DNA from: Lethocerus indicus
Taxonomy: Eukaryota > Arthropoda > Insecta > Hemiptera > Belostomatidae
Reading direction: 5' to 3'
Length of the DNA stretch: 64,000 nt
NCBI GenBank assembly: GCA_019843655.1
Contig: JACDQD010000102.1
Location: 629,501 to 693,500 of the forward strand
The position numbers and the translations under genes were made by a program. The notes beneath the pieces are model-generated. The model did no database searches and had not been told where the DNA came from. It saw nothing but the letters and a program-made list of their open reading frames with translations. This document shows, in pieces, positions 11,078 through 25,600 of the stretch (its first letter is position 1; every line of letters starts with the position of its first letter).

Positions 11078-11099
11078 AGGGAATACCATCAGGTATTGC

Positions 11100-11742
11100 A
11101 CTCTACTGGAAGGCAGGCATATCAAATTTCATACTCTCCAGAAATTAAGGATGTTGTAATTTAAATTTGTTTGGTAGACCTCAAGGATTTTGAATACCAT
11201 CACACTAGCGAATTTCTGTCATCCCTTGCCCATTTGATCTAAAACTAGACACTGATCTAAGACTAGAGGCTTCACAGCGACCTGGGATGAAATATCTTGT
11301 CACATAGTGACTACAACATAACAGGAACCCTAACATCATTTAGATTAAAAACTAAATACTTGAATTGAGACTACTTGCCTTTTTTTGTCCTATATAGCAC
11401 AAGTAGATATGCCCTGATGTTATGGGCTTTCCTATATTCTTAAATTATTTCAATTACTTTATTCATTAAGTAATTGGTTAAGTACTCCTCTATAATGGCC
11501 CTTTTATATGTTAACTACTTAATATAATGAAAACAGAAGTTTCAAGTCCTTCAAATTCAAAAGCCCTTGCAGTTTTAATGCATTTATTTAATTTGTTTCA
11601 GTTTCAGCTTTAAATATGTATTTATTATTACTACTTGCCCTTGCTTGTATACCAAAATACGATAGTGTCCATTATGCTCATACTTAAATATATTTGTTGC
11701 TCTTATATGTATGTACATTATGTATGTGTATACTAGTATTGA

Positions 11743-11811
<69 letters not shown>

Positions 11812-12290
11812 CTTAAACTAACAGCAGTGTTTATTTGCCAACTTAAAATGAGTAAAATTTATTTTTCCTCATTCCAAACGCTTTTATTTATATAAATAAA
11901 AAAATCTTGCAGCTTATTTTTACTGAAATGTTTCCTGTAATATTAAAAAGAGGGAAAAAGGAGGTAAGATAAGATGTAATGAGGAAATCAAGATATATAA
12001 ATAAATACACAACATGGCAATTACAATTTATGATTTATTTCCCATAATCTAAAAGTTCCAGTTCTGCAGATGGGAATAAATAATACTTTGGCCTGGTGCA
12101 TGCATAGGTGTTGCCAACTTGGCTCATTCAGGAACCAACAGACTCAATTCAGACAATTCGACCTCGGTACAAAAATGACATACCTACGCTTTCTAAGTTT
12201 CATAAAAAATACCAAAATTAGAAAAAAGCACATTTGAGCCATGTGAAGAAATGGAATGCAAACAGTGTCTTTTTAAATATTTATATATAT
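11100..12290. other. Intergenic spacer between the 3' ends of two convergent genes
   Basis: The small secreted-protein gene (plus) and actin (minus) converge here. The left part (11090-11330) is less AT-rich and contains the near-duplicate phrases TCTAAAACTAGACACTGA and TCTAAGACTAGAGGC, but no frame of interest. A long TA microsatellite lies at 11746-11800. Near the right end, minus-strand AATAAA motifs at 12034-12039 and 12294-12299 are candidate actin polyadenylation sites. Confidence 0.5.
11746..11800. repeat. (TA)n microsatellite, about 55 bp
   Basis: Uninterrupted AT/TA dinucleotides, flanked on the right by a short CA run. The Ile/Tyr-repeat open frame across it is an artefact of the repeat. 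Confidence 0.95.
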
Positions 12291-12293
12291 ACT

Positions 12294-12299
12294 TTTATT
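12294..12299 (-). other. Candidate actin polyadenylation signal
   Basis: AATAAA on the minus strand about 220 bp past the actin stop codon. A second AATAAA at 12034-12039 would give a 3' UTR about 260 bp longer. Which one is used cannot be told from sequence. Confidence 0.5.
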
Positions 12300-12517
12300 A
12301 AAAAGATAACTAGCGATAGAAAACGGTTGACAAAATTCTGTCCCGTAGAAAATCGGGAATATTTATCAGGCGAGATTGACTGTGAAAATGACTTTTAAAT
12401 AATTAAATAATGGAAGAGACTTATACACTCCCGTGGGGGGGAGAATGAGAAAAAAAAATAAACTCACCGACATATCAAACAAATATAATACACAAGATAA
12501 ATCGCAGCCCATAGAAT

Positions 12518-14790
<2,273 letters not shown>

Positions 14791-15401
14791 CTTGGATTTA
14801 GGTTAGTGTCGGTGAGCTGTAATATGAAGGAAAATTATTTAGTAACAGTTTGGTCATAATGATGCAGTAGGTATAAGCAAAACTATATTCATTGCAGATG
14901 TGGTGTTCTTTCAATACACAAAATTCATCAAAAAGTTCAACTAAGATTGTTAAACTACTTTTACTTTTAATTGCAATTTACAAGATCTAGTTTGACAACT
15001 TCCACATAGAAAGTGCAAACGAAAAAATTCAGATGGTCCAAGTTTATCTATTATTAGAATTCAAACAATTCAAAACTACAACTATTTTCTGCAAGTGGAT
15101 GGCCGCTTACAAGAAGCAAAACTTCAATGAGAGATTCAAGTTTATCAAAGTTAGCAAAGGGACTCCAACAGGGTCGGTCACACCCTTAAGTATACAGACT
15201 ACTCTGAATCTCCCGGATATCCGGCAAAATTTTGTAAAAGGGCACTGAAAGTTAAAAGAAAATCCAATTCGGGCAGTTGAGAGTAGCGAGGGCTGAAACC
15301 GAAACTACAAGTTCGGATGTCCTCAAAGGACTAGTAATATCACAACACCACAACAGAACTAGAAGTACCACACCCACGGCTAAGTTCGGTTTAACACTTA
15401 C

Positions 15402-15457
15402 TGGAAATAAATAAATAACTTAAGGCTACCGCACACTGGGCTAGCTGTACACAGACT
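15402..15457 (-). other. Actin proximal alternative leader exon (non-coding)
   Basis: The predicted start is the A of a TCAGT initiator at 15457, 33 bp from the first T of a TATA-like TATATTA (15484-15490). The exon ends in TTTCCA|GTAAGT at 15402. About 56 nt, untranslated. Positions come from motif spacing; no transcript evidence is available. Confidence 0.6.
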
Positions 15458-15595
15458 GATACAGGAGAAGAGTTGTAAATGAGTAATATAGGAGTCTCCC
15501 CCCACCACGACCGCCATTTTCCCCCACCACCACCCGGCTAATAAGGACATCCAATGTGGCGGCCAATCAGACCTTTCTTGACCATATATGGTAAG
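15457..15595 (-). promoter_or_regulatory. Actin proximal promoter: CArG, inverted CCAAT, TATA, initiator
   Basis: Reading with transcription: the CArG box CCATATATGG (15582-15591, about 125-135 bp upstream), an inverted CCAAT box (TCTGATTGG, complement of 15563-15571), a GGGAAAATGGCGG block resembling a YY1/Pho site (about 15512-15526), TATATTA (15484-15490), and ATCAGTCTG at the start site. CArG boxes bind SRF, the classical regulator of actin genes. The order and spacing make this a well-supported core promoter. Confidence 0.7.
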
Positions 15596-16041
15596 ATAGC
15601 GTGGCAATGCCGCTTCACGAAAACGTACCACCGCACTTATTTAACAGGGCCGACGAGTCGGCCTGACTTTTCATTTGTTAGACCGACCGTCGAGGCGGTC
15701 GATGAGAAAAGCAGGAAGACCCAGCCAGCGGAACCAGCGCAACTATAGTCAAGTTAAAATTAGAAAAAAAAGCCGGCCGTAAAACAAACGCTGACCGGCA
15801 AATTTAACAGGACAGATACGGCAGGAATAACTTCTAAAAATAACGCGACGCGGCGTTCAGAAATAGAACAATCAAGCGGTGGTCGCGAGCACGGATAAGT
15901 CATGGCCCCGCTGGATTCGGTTCTTTGCAAATTTCGCTGGAATCTTACAAAATTACACTCGCCGCACTTACGAATAGGTTAAATATCGATGGAAAACGCA
16001 TAATGTTATAGTATTTTCAACTAACAGAATATAAGACTTAC

Positions 16042-16210
16042 CTTAGAGAGAAGTTTAAGCAGTGCAGAACAACGTGCACACTGGAACACAATTGACGCGA
16101 GTGAAGGAAGGAATTGAGCCGTTGGTTTCGCCTCGGAATGGACTCGTCCGCCAGGGGGTGTACCCGTCGGACGCCAAATTCAAAAAGTTCTATTTCCTTC
16201 GTAAAAAAGG
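16042..16210 (-). other. Actin distal alternative leader exon (non-coding)
   Basis: The donor CTCTAAG|GTAAGT at 16042/16041 is strong. The 5' end is placed at about 16210 only because a TATAAA box stands at 16236-16241; it could be closer to the donor, where CCAGTGTG and TCACTCG are weaker initiator-like options. Untranslated, up to about 169 nt. Confidence 0.5.
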
Positions 16211-16437
16211 ATCGGGGACCTGGGGAAAGTTCCGGTTTATAATTTCGGTTGTATTTTTTTATGTTTTTTTAACCGACCGGTAAATATTTAGGTCTGAAAC
16301 TTCAAATAATAATTCTAAATGCCGGGTAGGGTAGGGCGGTGCCACCTGCCGTAATGGACTCGCCCTATCCCCACCACTGGAGCGAGCTTCTACTCTTACC
16401 ATATATGGGCATAAAACGGATAGAGGACTCTGATTGG
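16205..16437 (-). promoter_or_regulatory. Actin distal promoter: CCAAT, CArG, TATA
   Basis: In the direction of transcription: CCAATCAGA (complement of 16429-16437), then CCATATATGGTAAGA (complement of 16394-16408, containing the CArG box), then TATAAA (complement of 16236-16241). The CCAATCAGA and 15-base CArG phrases are identical to those of the proximal promoter, but there they lie in the opposite orientation. The surrounding 15.5-16.5 kb is richer in GC and CpG than the genes to the left, as expected for a broadly active promoter. Confidence 0.6.
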
Positions 16438-17633
16438 TCGAGCGGGCCACGGCGCGTTTGGATTCAACAGTGAAATGCTTCAAGAGTTGTTCCCGGTTCG
16501 AGATTCTGAGTATGACCGGCTTGGAGACTTTACATCCGCAATAAAATACGGATATATGATTTTTATTTACCAGTAAATACATTTCAGACAGAGTTCACCA
16601 GTGAGCAATTATATATCGACAATTTTTTAGTAGATAAATGGTGACCGGCAACCCATTGTTCCGGCCATCCAATAGAAGTCTGTGTTACATGATATTTCCG
16701 AAATACTACTCCCAGAGAAAAATATTTAATGACCGCTACAAATAACATTCTTTCGTTTAAAAAGTGTTATGCAATGAATCGTAATGATTAACAAATTTTC
16801 TTGTGACCTAAAATAGCATGTTTGTACGGTTTCACGACTACACCATTAAAAACCTTTGGATGAGAAATACAAATTTAGAACTTGACAGTATTAAAAAAAT
16901 AATACCCGTCGTTTACTCCGTTATTTTTAATGCAATAAAATGTGAATATAATTTGAAAATTTATAACCATTTCTCGATATGGTGTCGCACCTTTTTTATT
17001 ATTTTGGTCCAAAGTGTTGCAAGTTTTATTTCAAGAATGATTTCGTACCTCGGAAAATTGTTCTGTTAAAAAAAGGATGTGCTTTATTGTAACCCTATTC
17101 TGTGCTTTTTTCTCTCGGTTCTTTATTCGAATGTGAACACATTAGTTATGTTAATACAGCACCTTTTTACACCATCTGAACTAATATTTTTAAAAATCAA
17201 TGATTGAAAACACTTTAAGTGGTTTATAAACCACTATTTTTGTTCCCGTCGTACTGGAATGCTTAACTAACAATTATCTAACGACTTTAACAATTGATAA
17301 TAATTCATACCAAAAAAAAGTGGCCTTCTAGATACACATATATGAACTTCATAATCGATGAATGATTTTTTTTAATGCTTTTTTTCGAGACAAACCAATT
17401 CATCGAAAATTTTAGTGTTAATTTTTTCGAAATAACATTTCCTTCAAGAATGACGGAAATATTTCTAAGAAATACGGACACAGTGTAACGTTTCTATGGA
17501 AAATGATAGCGGATATCCTTCTTTAATATGAACTCGAAATACCAATTTAAATTTCAATATTTCAAAATCATTTAGGTATGTCGGATATATTTTCGTCTTA
17601 CGTTGAATCACAGTTTCAAACTCAGTGAGCTAA

Positions 17634-17697
17634 GTTTTGTTAACTTGTTTTTTGTTAACTTATATAACTTGTTAACTTAACATTTTGTTAACTTATC
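17634..17697 (+). repeat. Four-fold (T)GTTAACTT tandem cluster
   Basis: The palindrome GTTAAC occurs four times in about 60 bp, each in a TTGTTAACTT-like setting with slightly different spacing. It is an imperfect minisatellite; no function is known to me. Confidence 0.8.
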
Positions 17698-17811
17698 AGA
17701 AATAGTAAAGCAGGGTTATCTGTCCACTTATGATTTTACTACACATAATTTTATATTTCGATTTAAAATGTTTGAACGGTTGGCCTCTGGGTATTTCCTG
17801 AAAGGAAACAT

Positions 17812-17855
17812 GGCGTTGGAAGACCCATGTTGTGCCGAGGATCCATTCCAACGCC
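17812..17855. repeat. Inverted repeat GGCGTTGGAA / TTCCAACGCC
   Basis: Perfect 10-bp arms at 17812-17821 and 17846-17855. Competing shorter pairings lie in and next to the loop (ACATGG/CCATGT and CCGAG/CTCGG), so two alternative folds are possible in single-stranded form. Confidence 0.7.
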
Positions 17856-19939
17856 GGTTCTCGGAGACAACTGCATTTTTGCAAATGTGCGCAGTCAGTT
17901 TTATATAGCCAAGACTGGAATCCGGTTTGAAACTAGAATTCCAACAGTCGAAAGGTGGTTTTCAGTGCTCATAATTTTACTAAAATGTATTCTATTCTGT
18001 TCAAAATTTAACTTTGTTTTCTAATTTTCATGTTTAAAAATGGTTTAACCCTGTTTTTAAATGCTCAAAAGTGGTTGGTAATTTTGAGGTGACAGTTTTC
18101 CTTTAATCTATTACCTTACTTTTTTGAATTATCATTATCCAATTATTATTATCAGATTATTTGTTACGAACGTTTTTATTTTCGGTCAACTGTGAATTAT
18201 TACCAAGTATCGCGCTTTGCTTTAGTCCTAGTTCAATTTCTGAATACTTTAAGCATCCATAAAACCAAAAGAGAGTGGCTTTCTTAATTCTATCTCGCTA
18301 ATATTCAAGGCGGACTTGTCTATAGACTCTGTTATCCTTTTTTAGGAACGCTCTCAACGTTGATGTTGCGTAAGAGTCCATCCGTCCGAACAAATAATGG
18401 GCAACGAAGATGCACGCCCCTCGTCTTCCACCATTATTGGGACCGGTTATTGATCACTGTTCAAATAACAGAAACGGAGCTTTTCTATCGATTTATGAAC
18501 TTATCATTGAGTCAAAATAGTATTCGGAATATTTTACTTTTTCCTACTTCACGTTCCAACATTTCTATATGGAGACGATCGATACAGTTGGAAGTTTTGT
18601 AGAATACAGTCGTCGACTCTTTCCACAGAGTTAATCGTAATTTACGTTTTATAGAATGATAAAAATCATTGTCCGAGGTTCTGGCCCGAGTCCCTTGTTC
18701 ATTCACCCCTCTATGTTTCCAGTTCATTCATGAATATTAATTTTTTCTCACAGTCTTCAGCAGTATTATTCTCTCAAAGGCGTTCCCCACCGAGAGGATA
18801 GGGCGGCTCATGTGCTTCAGAAATTGGGCGGTGCCCCGAACGATGAAACCGATATTTCCGCGTACTTTAACCCCTTCGCTGCACAGCGGAAATTCTTATT
18901 TCAGTTTTTAGACCGCAGTCAATTGTTTATAAACTATACCAAATTTTATGCCACATTTTGGTGCACATCGGCACGCGGTATCCGACCTAATGGCACATTA
19001 ATTATCATATTTGTACTTTAAATAGGAAGACTATCGCGTCAGACATACACATCTTCATTCTCAAATACGAAAATTGTATAGATTCGCCCAATGTATTAAA
19101 GAAACGGTAGGTTGAAGACTGGGCAATCGCGCACCACGTGTACAACGCTCACCACGTGTAGGGGGTAAGTGGGAAAATCGTTAATTTCCGAAACACATTC
19201 CGTCTGAAGAAAGCTATCTTTGACTAAGGATGTGTGGAATCTAAAGAAATTAAAAAATTTAAAGAAACTATTAAAACAACAATCGGTTAAAGAAAGGAAA
19301 ATTGACCTTTTGCGACAAACCGATCCTGTAGAAAATCAATGGGGCGTAGTAGTTACTCATGGACAGATGTCAAGCCGAATTTCATTACCCTAAGATATCT
19401 CAACATACTTGCGAATAATACTTTGGAATGCACCGTAATTAAAAGCTGGAATAAACATCGGAGGAGATTATCGTTAAGAATTGAATATTATTGTACATAC
19501 GAATTGTATTGAGTAATAGTAGCTGCGTACTCAATAAGGAATACTGCTATATTGTTCAAATGCCCGTAAATGCAGTATTCTTTTATGCCAGAAACATCTG
19601 TAAAATGGATGATACTGCTCGAAAAATAAAACATATATGTCCAATAATAAATAACCTTAATTTTGTCACAGAAATGCGTTCATTGAGTGTGAATTCAGCC
19701 CGAATTCGATCGAGCATTATACTGCTATAATTATGCAGCAATTCAATGTCACGTTCTTGGATACTGAAGAAGAAAATGTACCCGTTCCGCGACGAAACCG
19801 TTTATGGGTGTGGGTGTGTCAGCGCTGCAAAATTTCCGGCTGCCACGTCTGCACGCCGAACGTTAGGACGTCTTGGCGCATTCTAATTGTACGCAATGCA
19901 TTGTCCTCTGAGGCAATTCAAATATATGTTTGTGTGGAA

Positions 19940-19942
<3 letters not shown>

Positions 19943-19982
<40 letters not shown>
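19943..19982. repeat. (TA)n microsatellite, about 40 bp
   Basis: Uninterrupted TA dinucleotides following GGAAATT. Confidence 0.95.
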
Positions 19983-19985
<3 letters not shown>

Positions 19986-20339
19986 GACACAACTATCTAT
20001 CTTTTCTCGCGGGGAAAAAGATTATAGTAATTTAAATTTCAATAAATCGCAGGTATTTAAAAATTCTGTCTACAAACAATTGGGAATAGGATGGATTTAG
20101 CAATGTGGAATGAAAAGCAATATGAATTAGCTTACGCTTTCTCAATATCTGCAATAGCTTTAATATCGATCGGCAAACTTCAGCAAACGTGTTTTGGCAG
20201 TGCGGTAATTTTAGCATTCGTTCCCGGCTGGTTGGGGTGTAATAGGCAAACTCCGGAGCAAACTGTCTGGTCAGAGGAGAGAGGAAAGGTCATATTTTAA
20301 ACGGTTAATAATTAAATTTCGCAAAAGGGAGGGGTAGGT

Positions 20340-22620
20340 ATCAGCTGTTGGGGTTAGTATCGATTGTGTCTGGGCTGAGGTTATGGCCCTCGACGGGCGG
20401 GCCCGCTCTCTCCCTTTCCCCCGGCTCGGTTCACTCGCTTCCCCATTATCCTTCCAGGACCGGCGGGGATCGTTGTTTCAACAGAGCGATCGGTACCGTT
20501 AAAATTACATGCGCTCAGTTCGGCCGGAACGGAGTTTTAAATGCGTGGCGACCGCTATTTCACCAAATGCCGGCGGCCACGAGGGAACCACCGTGTCTGG
20601 GACTAATCGCGCGTCCGGACAAACAAAAACAAAATTTACGCGGAGGAAGACGAGCCGGAAGTGGTACAGGTCGGAAAGGAGGCACCATGTTATAAAGTCC
20701 GCCGAATAAAAAACGAAAACTGCGAATAAAGGATTGAAATGTAGGAGGGTAAGATATATCCCCCAGAAATCTAAGTCTTAATCTTACTTCGAAAAATATT
20801 ATCTACTCTGACCTGCACCGGGTGTGGTTCCTTCAACCGACAGGCGTAAGTATGATTTCATTATGTTGGCCACGGAGTACTGACTGAATATGCAGAAGCC
20901 GGATATATATTAACCTCTGGCCAAGCAGGCCAGGAGACAAGGATAAGTGGACTGATAGTTAATAAGCATCGGGAATCCATATATTTTGAAATTTAGAAGG
21001 TTACGATTGTATTGTAGATAATCATGACAGGATCCGGTTTTCCAGTGTTGAGTACAAAAACTATACTTCCTGTTAAATACATAAGACATAAAAAAGTATG
21101 CACCTTAAGAATGAAAAAAGTCCTTTTAACTTCAGAAATCGATAATCATTGTAAATAATATTCTAATATTGAAGCACTCTGGCAGCGCAAATGAGCGACG
21201 AAAATAACACGAACGTAATTAAGACGCCCGAGTACAATTATAACTTGAACTAAACTGGTCGGCTGTCGGCGTACTTTATCTTGGCCAAAGGTCCGCGAAG
21301 GTACCGGAAGGTCGGCCGAACAGAAAGGTTAATCGAATTTAGAACCGGGTAGTTCCCAAGGAAAAGCTCGCGGCGGCACAGATTGTTGGCCATAGGCCTT
21401 GTTCTTGATACGGCGGCCCTCACACACAACGCGAGGCGATAACTCAAATCGGCGTGTGAGTCATGTGGGGCGACACCGACTACCCGGGTCCACCGGGAGA
21501 TGGCCTCCGGCCACACACAAATCGCATGCAAATAAGGAGCGGAGAGAGTATTCGAAGGAGTCATTTTCAATCCGGAGCCCCTGAGAACGAAAGTTCCCCC
21601 TTATTAAAGAAAGGCAAGTTACTAAACTCGGTTGGAATACGTTTCAATTTGATAATATCTAGATTTGTTAGGTATCGGGATGACGACGGCAGTCTTCCGG
21701 GTAATGAGGAAGAATTATCTGCAGAAACTTTGTGTTCAAATCTGTCTAGGGAGTAATTTGATAGGAGGAAGATAAGTCATAATATTCGCTATAATGTATA
21801 TATTTTTAACGGTAATTAAAAATATATTACTACTTAATTTGTTTGACTTCTCTGCTAGGTCCTAATATAGATTGGTTTCATATTCTCGCCATCGTCGGTG
21901 GTTTTTTTGTTGGTGGCTATAACGCTGTCGACGAGACTTCCTTTTATTACTGCAATATAACGTTACTGTGGTCTTGGTTTACTTTCGGGTAATGGATTGA
22001 AATATTTTTAAACACTTAAAAGTTGAATACCCGATCGTCAATTATTTGTTATATATTAGATAATTTCAACTCAAATTCGGATTCCACTAATGCACACATG
22101 AATTCCCACTTACCAGAATAGGTCCTTTGGAATGTTATTATATTTCCAGGGTTTAGTTTTGGAAGGTACAGGTAAAAAGTGAATAATTGCCGATAAATTA
22201 AGATAGGGAAATGGCCTCAGCGGCGTGCCTTGAAAGTGTTATGTGTGTCAAGGTGAAAACCATTGTGGCTCTCGTTTCGCCTTCCCGGCCAAATAAGGGG
22301 CCAATTCTTCTTCGCGCAACCAACTTCGCGCGGCGAGCTTCCGATTTGGATTCCGCCTATATCCGGACGGGGGAATCGCGGTACTCGCTGTCCATGTAGG
22401 GAAGCGAAAACGCGGCCCCGGGGGGATAAGGGGATAAGACGCGCTTTGCCATTCTCCAGGCGATCAAAGCCAACACGCACTTGCCAACACAAAACCTCAA
22501 AGAAGAAAGCCCCGGGCGGCCATTCCCCGTTTAATCTGTCCCGTCATTAGCGGTAAACTTAATATTCAACTTTTCGGGCCCGTGGGCATTACGCAAAGGG
22601 TGATCCAACAAATTTCCTTC
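20340..22620. promoter_or_regulatory. Cluster of three GC/CpG-rich islands, possible regulatory elements
   Basis: Islands at about 20340-20700, 21190-21600 and 22200-22620 are strikingly richer in GC and CpG than the sequence between them. They keep long open frames only because GC-rich DNA has few stops; no frame shows a domain or splice context. Features include CAGCTG at the left edge (20342-20347) and GCGATCGG and CCGGCGGCC runs. Enhancers or CpG-rich promoters of an unseen transcript are the two readings. Nothing in the sequence decides between them. Confidence 0.35.
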
Positions 22621-25600
22621 GCGCCAATTAAATGCCCAGTTTTGATCCACGATATATTACGGGACGTAAGTTCCTATAGTTGTAGATACGTATATATTTA
22701 TATCGTTAAAACCACATACTTTTATTCGTCTCCAGGTATTTAGTGCTTTAAACATTTTGAAAAAGAAACAATTCTCGAAACAACTTTAACCGAATACATA
22801 AACTTATCCCTAATTAAAACGCAAAAATCGGCAAGAATAATTCCGTCTCAATTTTTGTTGCACTGAAAGCATTTGTTGCAGAAACCCAAATTTACGAATT
22901 TAGTGCCTCAGTAAACTTCATTCTATTTCCTTCCACCAAGGTATTAGACTGGTGAGTTTAGTCGATTGATATAGAGTCATATAATATTTTACGGTCCCGG
23001 ACGGAATTTCTGAATTAAGGTTGTTTTTTTTGAGGCCGGTGCCTTCAACAGGGCAGGCCGGCGAGAACGGAGAGCTCCTTTACCCAATATGGTTATAATT
23101 TCGAGCTGCACTTCCAAACGACTTCCCTTTTTAGATAACGTCCTCCATGAGTCTGAGCAGGGCGTGTCCCCCCCTCCCATTCCCAACAATCGCTCCCTAG
23201 CTCCCGGTCCCTTGACACTCTGAACCACCGACTCCTATAAAATTCCGAAAACTAATTGTACACCATTAATATATTTATATTCCGATCGAAATTCTAATTG
23301 ACAGGGGTTTCCCCGACCGTCGAAACCGCCCACCGGATTGAAGCGACGATGTCGTATATAGCGTAAACGAAAAATCGATACCCGGTTGCCGTTGGTTACA
23401 CGTTTCTTGGGCGTGCACCGGGCTATGTAAATGATTTTCAGATTTTTCAATTATTTCGGAGTATTTTCTGCGGGGTAAATTTCCAATTCGGGAGACAGAT
23501 TAAACGCGGTCGGTTTAACGGATTCGCTTTTCTAGCTCCACGAGTCATTTTAAATAACTCTAAATGGAGCACCATTATTCAATAACGGGTGCTTCCATCA
23601 TCTCCCTGCAACATTATGACAGGTTACAGACTCTATACTATTTATATTCCAAAAGGTAATATGTATGTATTCAATTTAATACCCACAAACGTTTATTCGA
23701 TATTCCATTTCGGTATTCGGAGTTTATTGGACTTGAAATGGGACCTGATCCACGCTATTCATAAAAAAATTAAAAACATTTTGAAAACTTAATAATTAAT
23801 TTGGTGATTATAAAAATTACAATATGAAGAATCGTACGTTTGATATAATGGAAAATGCAAAGTTTCTCAATACTGAGAACCGTGATAAGAAATTGGAAAC
23901 CGAAAACGTACTGTCGGATCGCAGTCGCTTTATATTAAAACATGTAAGGAAAAACACCATACTGGAGAAGCGTTGGCGAAAAAACAATAATTGACGCGAA
24001 AGGGATGCGCCTTTTTGTTTTGATTTAGGAATACGAGAAAAGTTATATATGTGGGAGAGAAGGCGACGTCGTGTGGGGTGAAGGGGCGTATGGGGGTCCC
24101 AACCCCTGGTCTCAGCCTAGTCGTAGTTTTTTGTCCCTCTCCTCCCCCTCGTCTGTTTGTGCCGCACAAATGGACTTGGAAATAAAAAGGACTTTTGTAA
24201 ATGCCAGGGGTCGTCCTTTTTGAGTTCTTTTTACATCTCAAAATAAAAATAATATCCCGGCCTCCCTCCTTTCAGCTAATAAGGTATTTAAAAGAAGGGC
24301 GAAATATACTTATAGCGAAATGCCTCGCTTATTCCAACGCCGTTCAACATTTTTTCGGTCCCTTATGCCGCTGAGGAAGGGTTTAAAGTTTACTTTATAA
24401 ACCTGGTCCCGTCTTATATTTTCACTCGGGTTTTTTTCTCTCCCTTCCCTTGTGTGGGTTCACACGTCCCGACGAATCACAAATAAAGACACTTTTATTT
24501 TGCATATGTAATTACAACATCCCGGATCGTGCGTGATTCGAGCTGCTTACGTATTCCGTAAGCACTCAAATTTTATTTTCTAGAATTGCCAATATTATGA
24601 GTATATGGCGTCAGGCAGTACTCAAGGGAATCACTTTCCTATAATTTCTTTAGTTATGAAATATTGAAGATATATGTTATTCATGTGAATCCTTCTAGTG
24701 AAAAATAAAAACATGAATTTCTGGACGGTATTTTTTAAAATTCCATCTAAACGACTCTTCCGGTTCACTTATCATCACTTGCTTCCCCCCTCATCCCTAT
24801 CAGTTAGGGTACTACATCTGGGGAAATAATGTTTGCCCATGTCTTCTAATTGCATTTATCAAATCTTCCGACATCCTCATCCCGTCTCAAATTGCCCAAT
24901 TTAATCTGTCGACGCAATCTCATCCTCGGTTTTTCAAAATGCCGTTTTCTTCCTGGGCGAATCATAGTCTCGAGTAAATATTTAGATTATAATAGCGTGA
25001 ACTAGTAATTTTTATTATCTGATAGTACATAAATAACATTTAATGAATTTTTAGCCACATAGTTAACTTACCTTTTATAGTAATTAAATAGATATCCATA
25101 AGGATTTTGAAAATTTTCAAAGTGCTTACAAGGACAGAAGCATTACACGTTATTAGGTTTGCCAGGCAAGAGCATTGTCCTCTCATCCCTTGGACCACGC
25201 CCTTCTTTGCCTTTACGGAGCACTCAAGCATGGCCCCCCTCGCTGCTTAATATTTAATAAAAAAAGACTCGTGCAAAAATATAGTAAATATTAGAAATAT
25301 TGCCCCCATACAATGAATGTCGAATCGTATACAAATATAAAATCTTTTATTTAATCTGACTATATTTCTTCAATTAATTATATAGAGAAAGAATGGCAGA
25401 ATAATGCGAACAAATAAATGTATTCACCCAATGTCAGAAAAGGTTGGAAACTTGAATTGGTCTAAATCCTAAGGCCGCACTTATTTCAGAATATCAAATT
25501 TTAGAAATCCGGTCGGCTTTTAGTTAGGGGAAAAAATTATTTAATTTCAGAGTGATCCACTCAGCTGTTTATTGAAGGCATTTCCAGATAAGGGCCCTCT

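Larger units (their letters stand above)
14817..16041 (-). other. Actin 5'-UTR intron region
   Basis: The acceptor TATTACAG ends at 14817 (minus), 26 bp before the start codon. Two donors upstream can pair with it: CCA|GTAAGT at 15402/15401, and AAG|GTAAGT at 16042/16041. The proximal promoter and its leader exon therefore lie inside the intron of the distal transcript. The stretch from 14880 to 15390 holds no other element I can identify. Confidence 0.7.
16440..20330. other. Gene desert, part 1
   Basis: No coding exon is supported. Mostly AT-rich with moderate islands at about 17780-17900, 18640-18990 and 19740-19900 (the last contains TTTATGGGTGTGGGTGTG, a GT-rich box like KLF/EGR sites). 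Special structures are a GTTAAC tandem cluster (17634-17697), a 10-bp inverted repeat (17812-17855) and a TA microsatellite (19943-19982). Confidence 0.5.

Noticed and set aside
11584..11805. Ile/Tyr-repeat frame
   Set aside because: Produced by the (TA)n microsatellite.
20348..20709. Two overlapping Arg/Gly-rich frames
   Set aside because: They lie in a GC-rich island where stop codons are rare; both are low-complexity and overlap in different frames.
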